From positions 394,011 to 458,010 of the forward strand of contig NZ_PDZL01000004.1 of assembly GCF_002735705.1 (NCBI RefSeq): 64,000 nucleotides of DNA. The letters are read 5' to 3'. Below, piece by piece: positions 63,877-64,000 of the stretch. This stretch comes from Janthinobacterium sp. BJB426. Its GTDB lineage: Bacteria; Pseudomonadota; Gammaproteobacteria; Burkholderiales; Burkholderiaceae_D. The notes beneath the pieces were generated by a model, which worked only from the letters and a program-made list of their open reading frames with translations, ran no database searches and had not been told where the DNA came from. Position numbers and translations under genes: made by a program. Within the stretch, counting starts at the first letter, position 1, and each line of letters begins with the position of its first letter.

Positions 63877-64000
63877 ATGGCAAAAGGTAAATTCGAACGG
63901 ACCAAGCCGCACGTCAACGTCGGCACCATCGGCCACGTCGACCACGGTAAAACCACGCTGACCGCTGCAATCGCAACGGTTCTGTCGAAGAAATTCGGCG
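63877..64000 (+). CDS. tuf: Elongation factor Tu, N-terminal part (3' truncated by window edge)
   Basis: 41 codons before the window ends, from ATG 63877 with TAGGAG ten bases upstream. It reads [20 protein letters not shown] followed by [12 protein letters not shown], the EF-Tu opening with the P-loop [10 protein letters not shown]-Tu carries aminoacyl-tRNA to the ribosome. Co-transcription with the three upstream tRNA genes identifies it as the tufB-type copy. The rest lies beyond 64000. Confidence 0.97.
   Translation, partial: MAKGKFERTKPHVNVGTIGHVDHGKTTLTAAIATVLSKKFG

Overview
The window is a gene-dense, GC-rich bacterial chromosome segment with no sign of plasmid or phage. Synteny and protein features point to a betaproteobacterium of the order Burkholderiales, most likely an Oxalobacteraceae member near Janthinobacterium or Massilia. 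This is an inference from gene order (dksA-hslV-hslU, the metK/lpxL/dapF divergon, ahcY with an SAH riboswitch followed by a holin-like gene and metF, and tRNA-Tyr/Gly/Thr-tuf). No rRNA, insertion sequence, integrase of a mobile element or CRISPR array was seen. The only tyrosine recombinase is the housekeeping XerC.

Layout. 1-10.7 kb: a type II secretion operon (gspG-H-I-J-K-L-M-N-D-E-F-C), tightly overlapped, whose 5' end lies outside the window. 10.8-13.1 kb: a PlpD-like patatin/beta-barrel (type Vd) protein. 13.0-14.6 kb: an XRE-type regulator divergent from a small outer-membrane barrel protein. 14.7-20.8 kb, minus strand: a small unknown gene, hslU, hslV, dksA, a COG0523/CobW GTPase with a His-rich loop, xerC and a DUF484 gene. 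21.0-23.9 kb: a general porin and a Sel1-repeat protein. 24.0-26.6 kb, minus: dapF and two LpxL-type acyltransferases. 26.8-31.5 kb: methyl-cycle and C1 genes (metK, SAH riboswitch plus ahcY, a YvlD/holin-like membrane protein, metF, and 5-formyl-THF cyclo-ligase on the other strand). 31.5-36.0 kb: slt, a GST, cca and a GNAT gene. 36.0-41.6 kb: an aromatic-amino-acid catabolic module, with an Lrp-type regulator divergent from hpd, followed by a fused indolepyruvate ferredoxin oxidoreductase. 41.7-48.0 kb: a lipoprotein S41 protease, a TonB-dependent receptor and an exported M14 carboxypeptidase. 48.2-53.0 kb: an ankyrin protein with a possible SUFU-like tail, a diacylglycerol-glycosyltransferase-like enzyme coupled to a secreted dual-specificity phosphatase, and a Kef-type K+/H+ antiporter. 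53.1-57.3 kb, minus: an exported M3 oligopeptidase, ttcA, folB and a FolM-like SDR. 57.4-63.2 kb: a MidA-type methyltransferase, a membrane-anchored J-domain protein, an HD-GYP response regulator and a receiver/TPR protein with a degenerate receiver. 63.4-64.0 kb: tRNA-Tyr, tRNA-Gly, tRNA-Thr and the start of tuf.

Working together. The T2SS would carry folded exoproteins across the outer membrane, and the peptidases and TonB receptor suggest a protein- or peptide-scavenging lifestyle. metK/ahcY/metF/cyclo-ligase form the SAM-SAH-homocysteine-folate cycle, with SAH sensed by the riboswitch in front of ahcY. hpd and the oxidoreductase take aryl-pyruvates from Tyr/Phe/Trp, probably under the neighbouring Lrp-type regulator, whose likely operator is a perfect 15-bp palindrome between them. 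No wholly new multi-gene system could be demonstrated. The most interesting leads are the palindrome-overlapped promoter of the metal-chaperone GTPase, the non-coding dksA upstream region with hairpins, the ankyrin/SUFU-like protein, the HD-less CCA enzyme and the receiver with Glu at its phospho-acceptor position.
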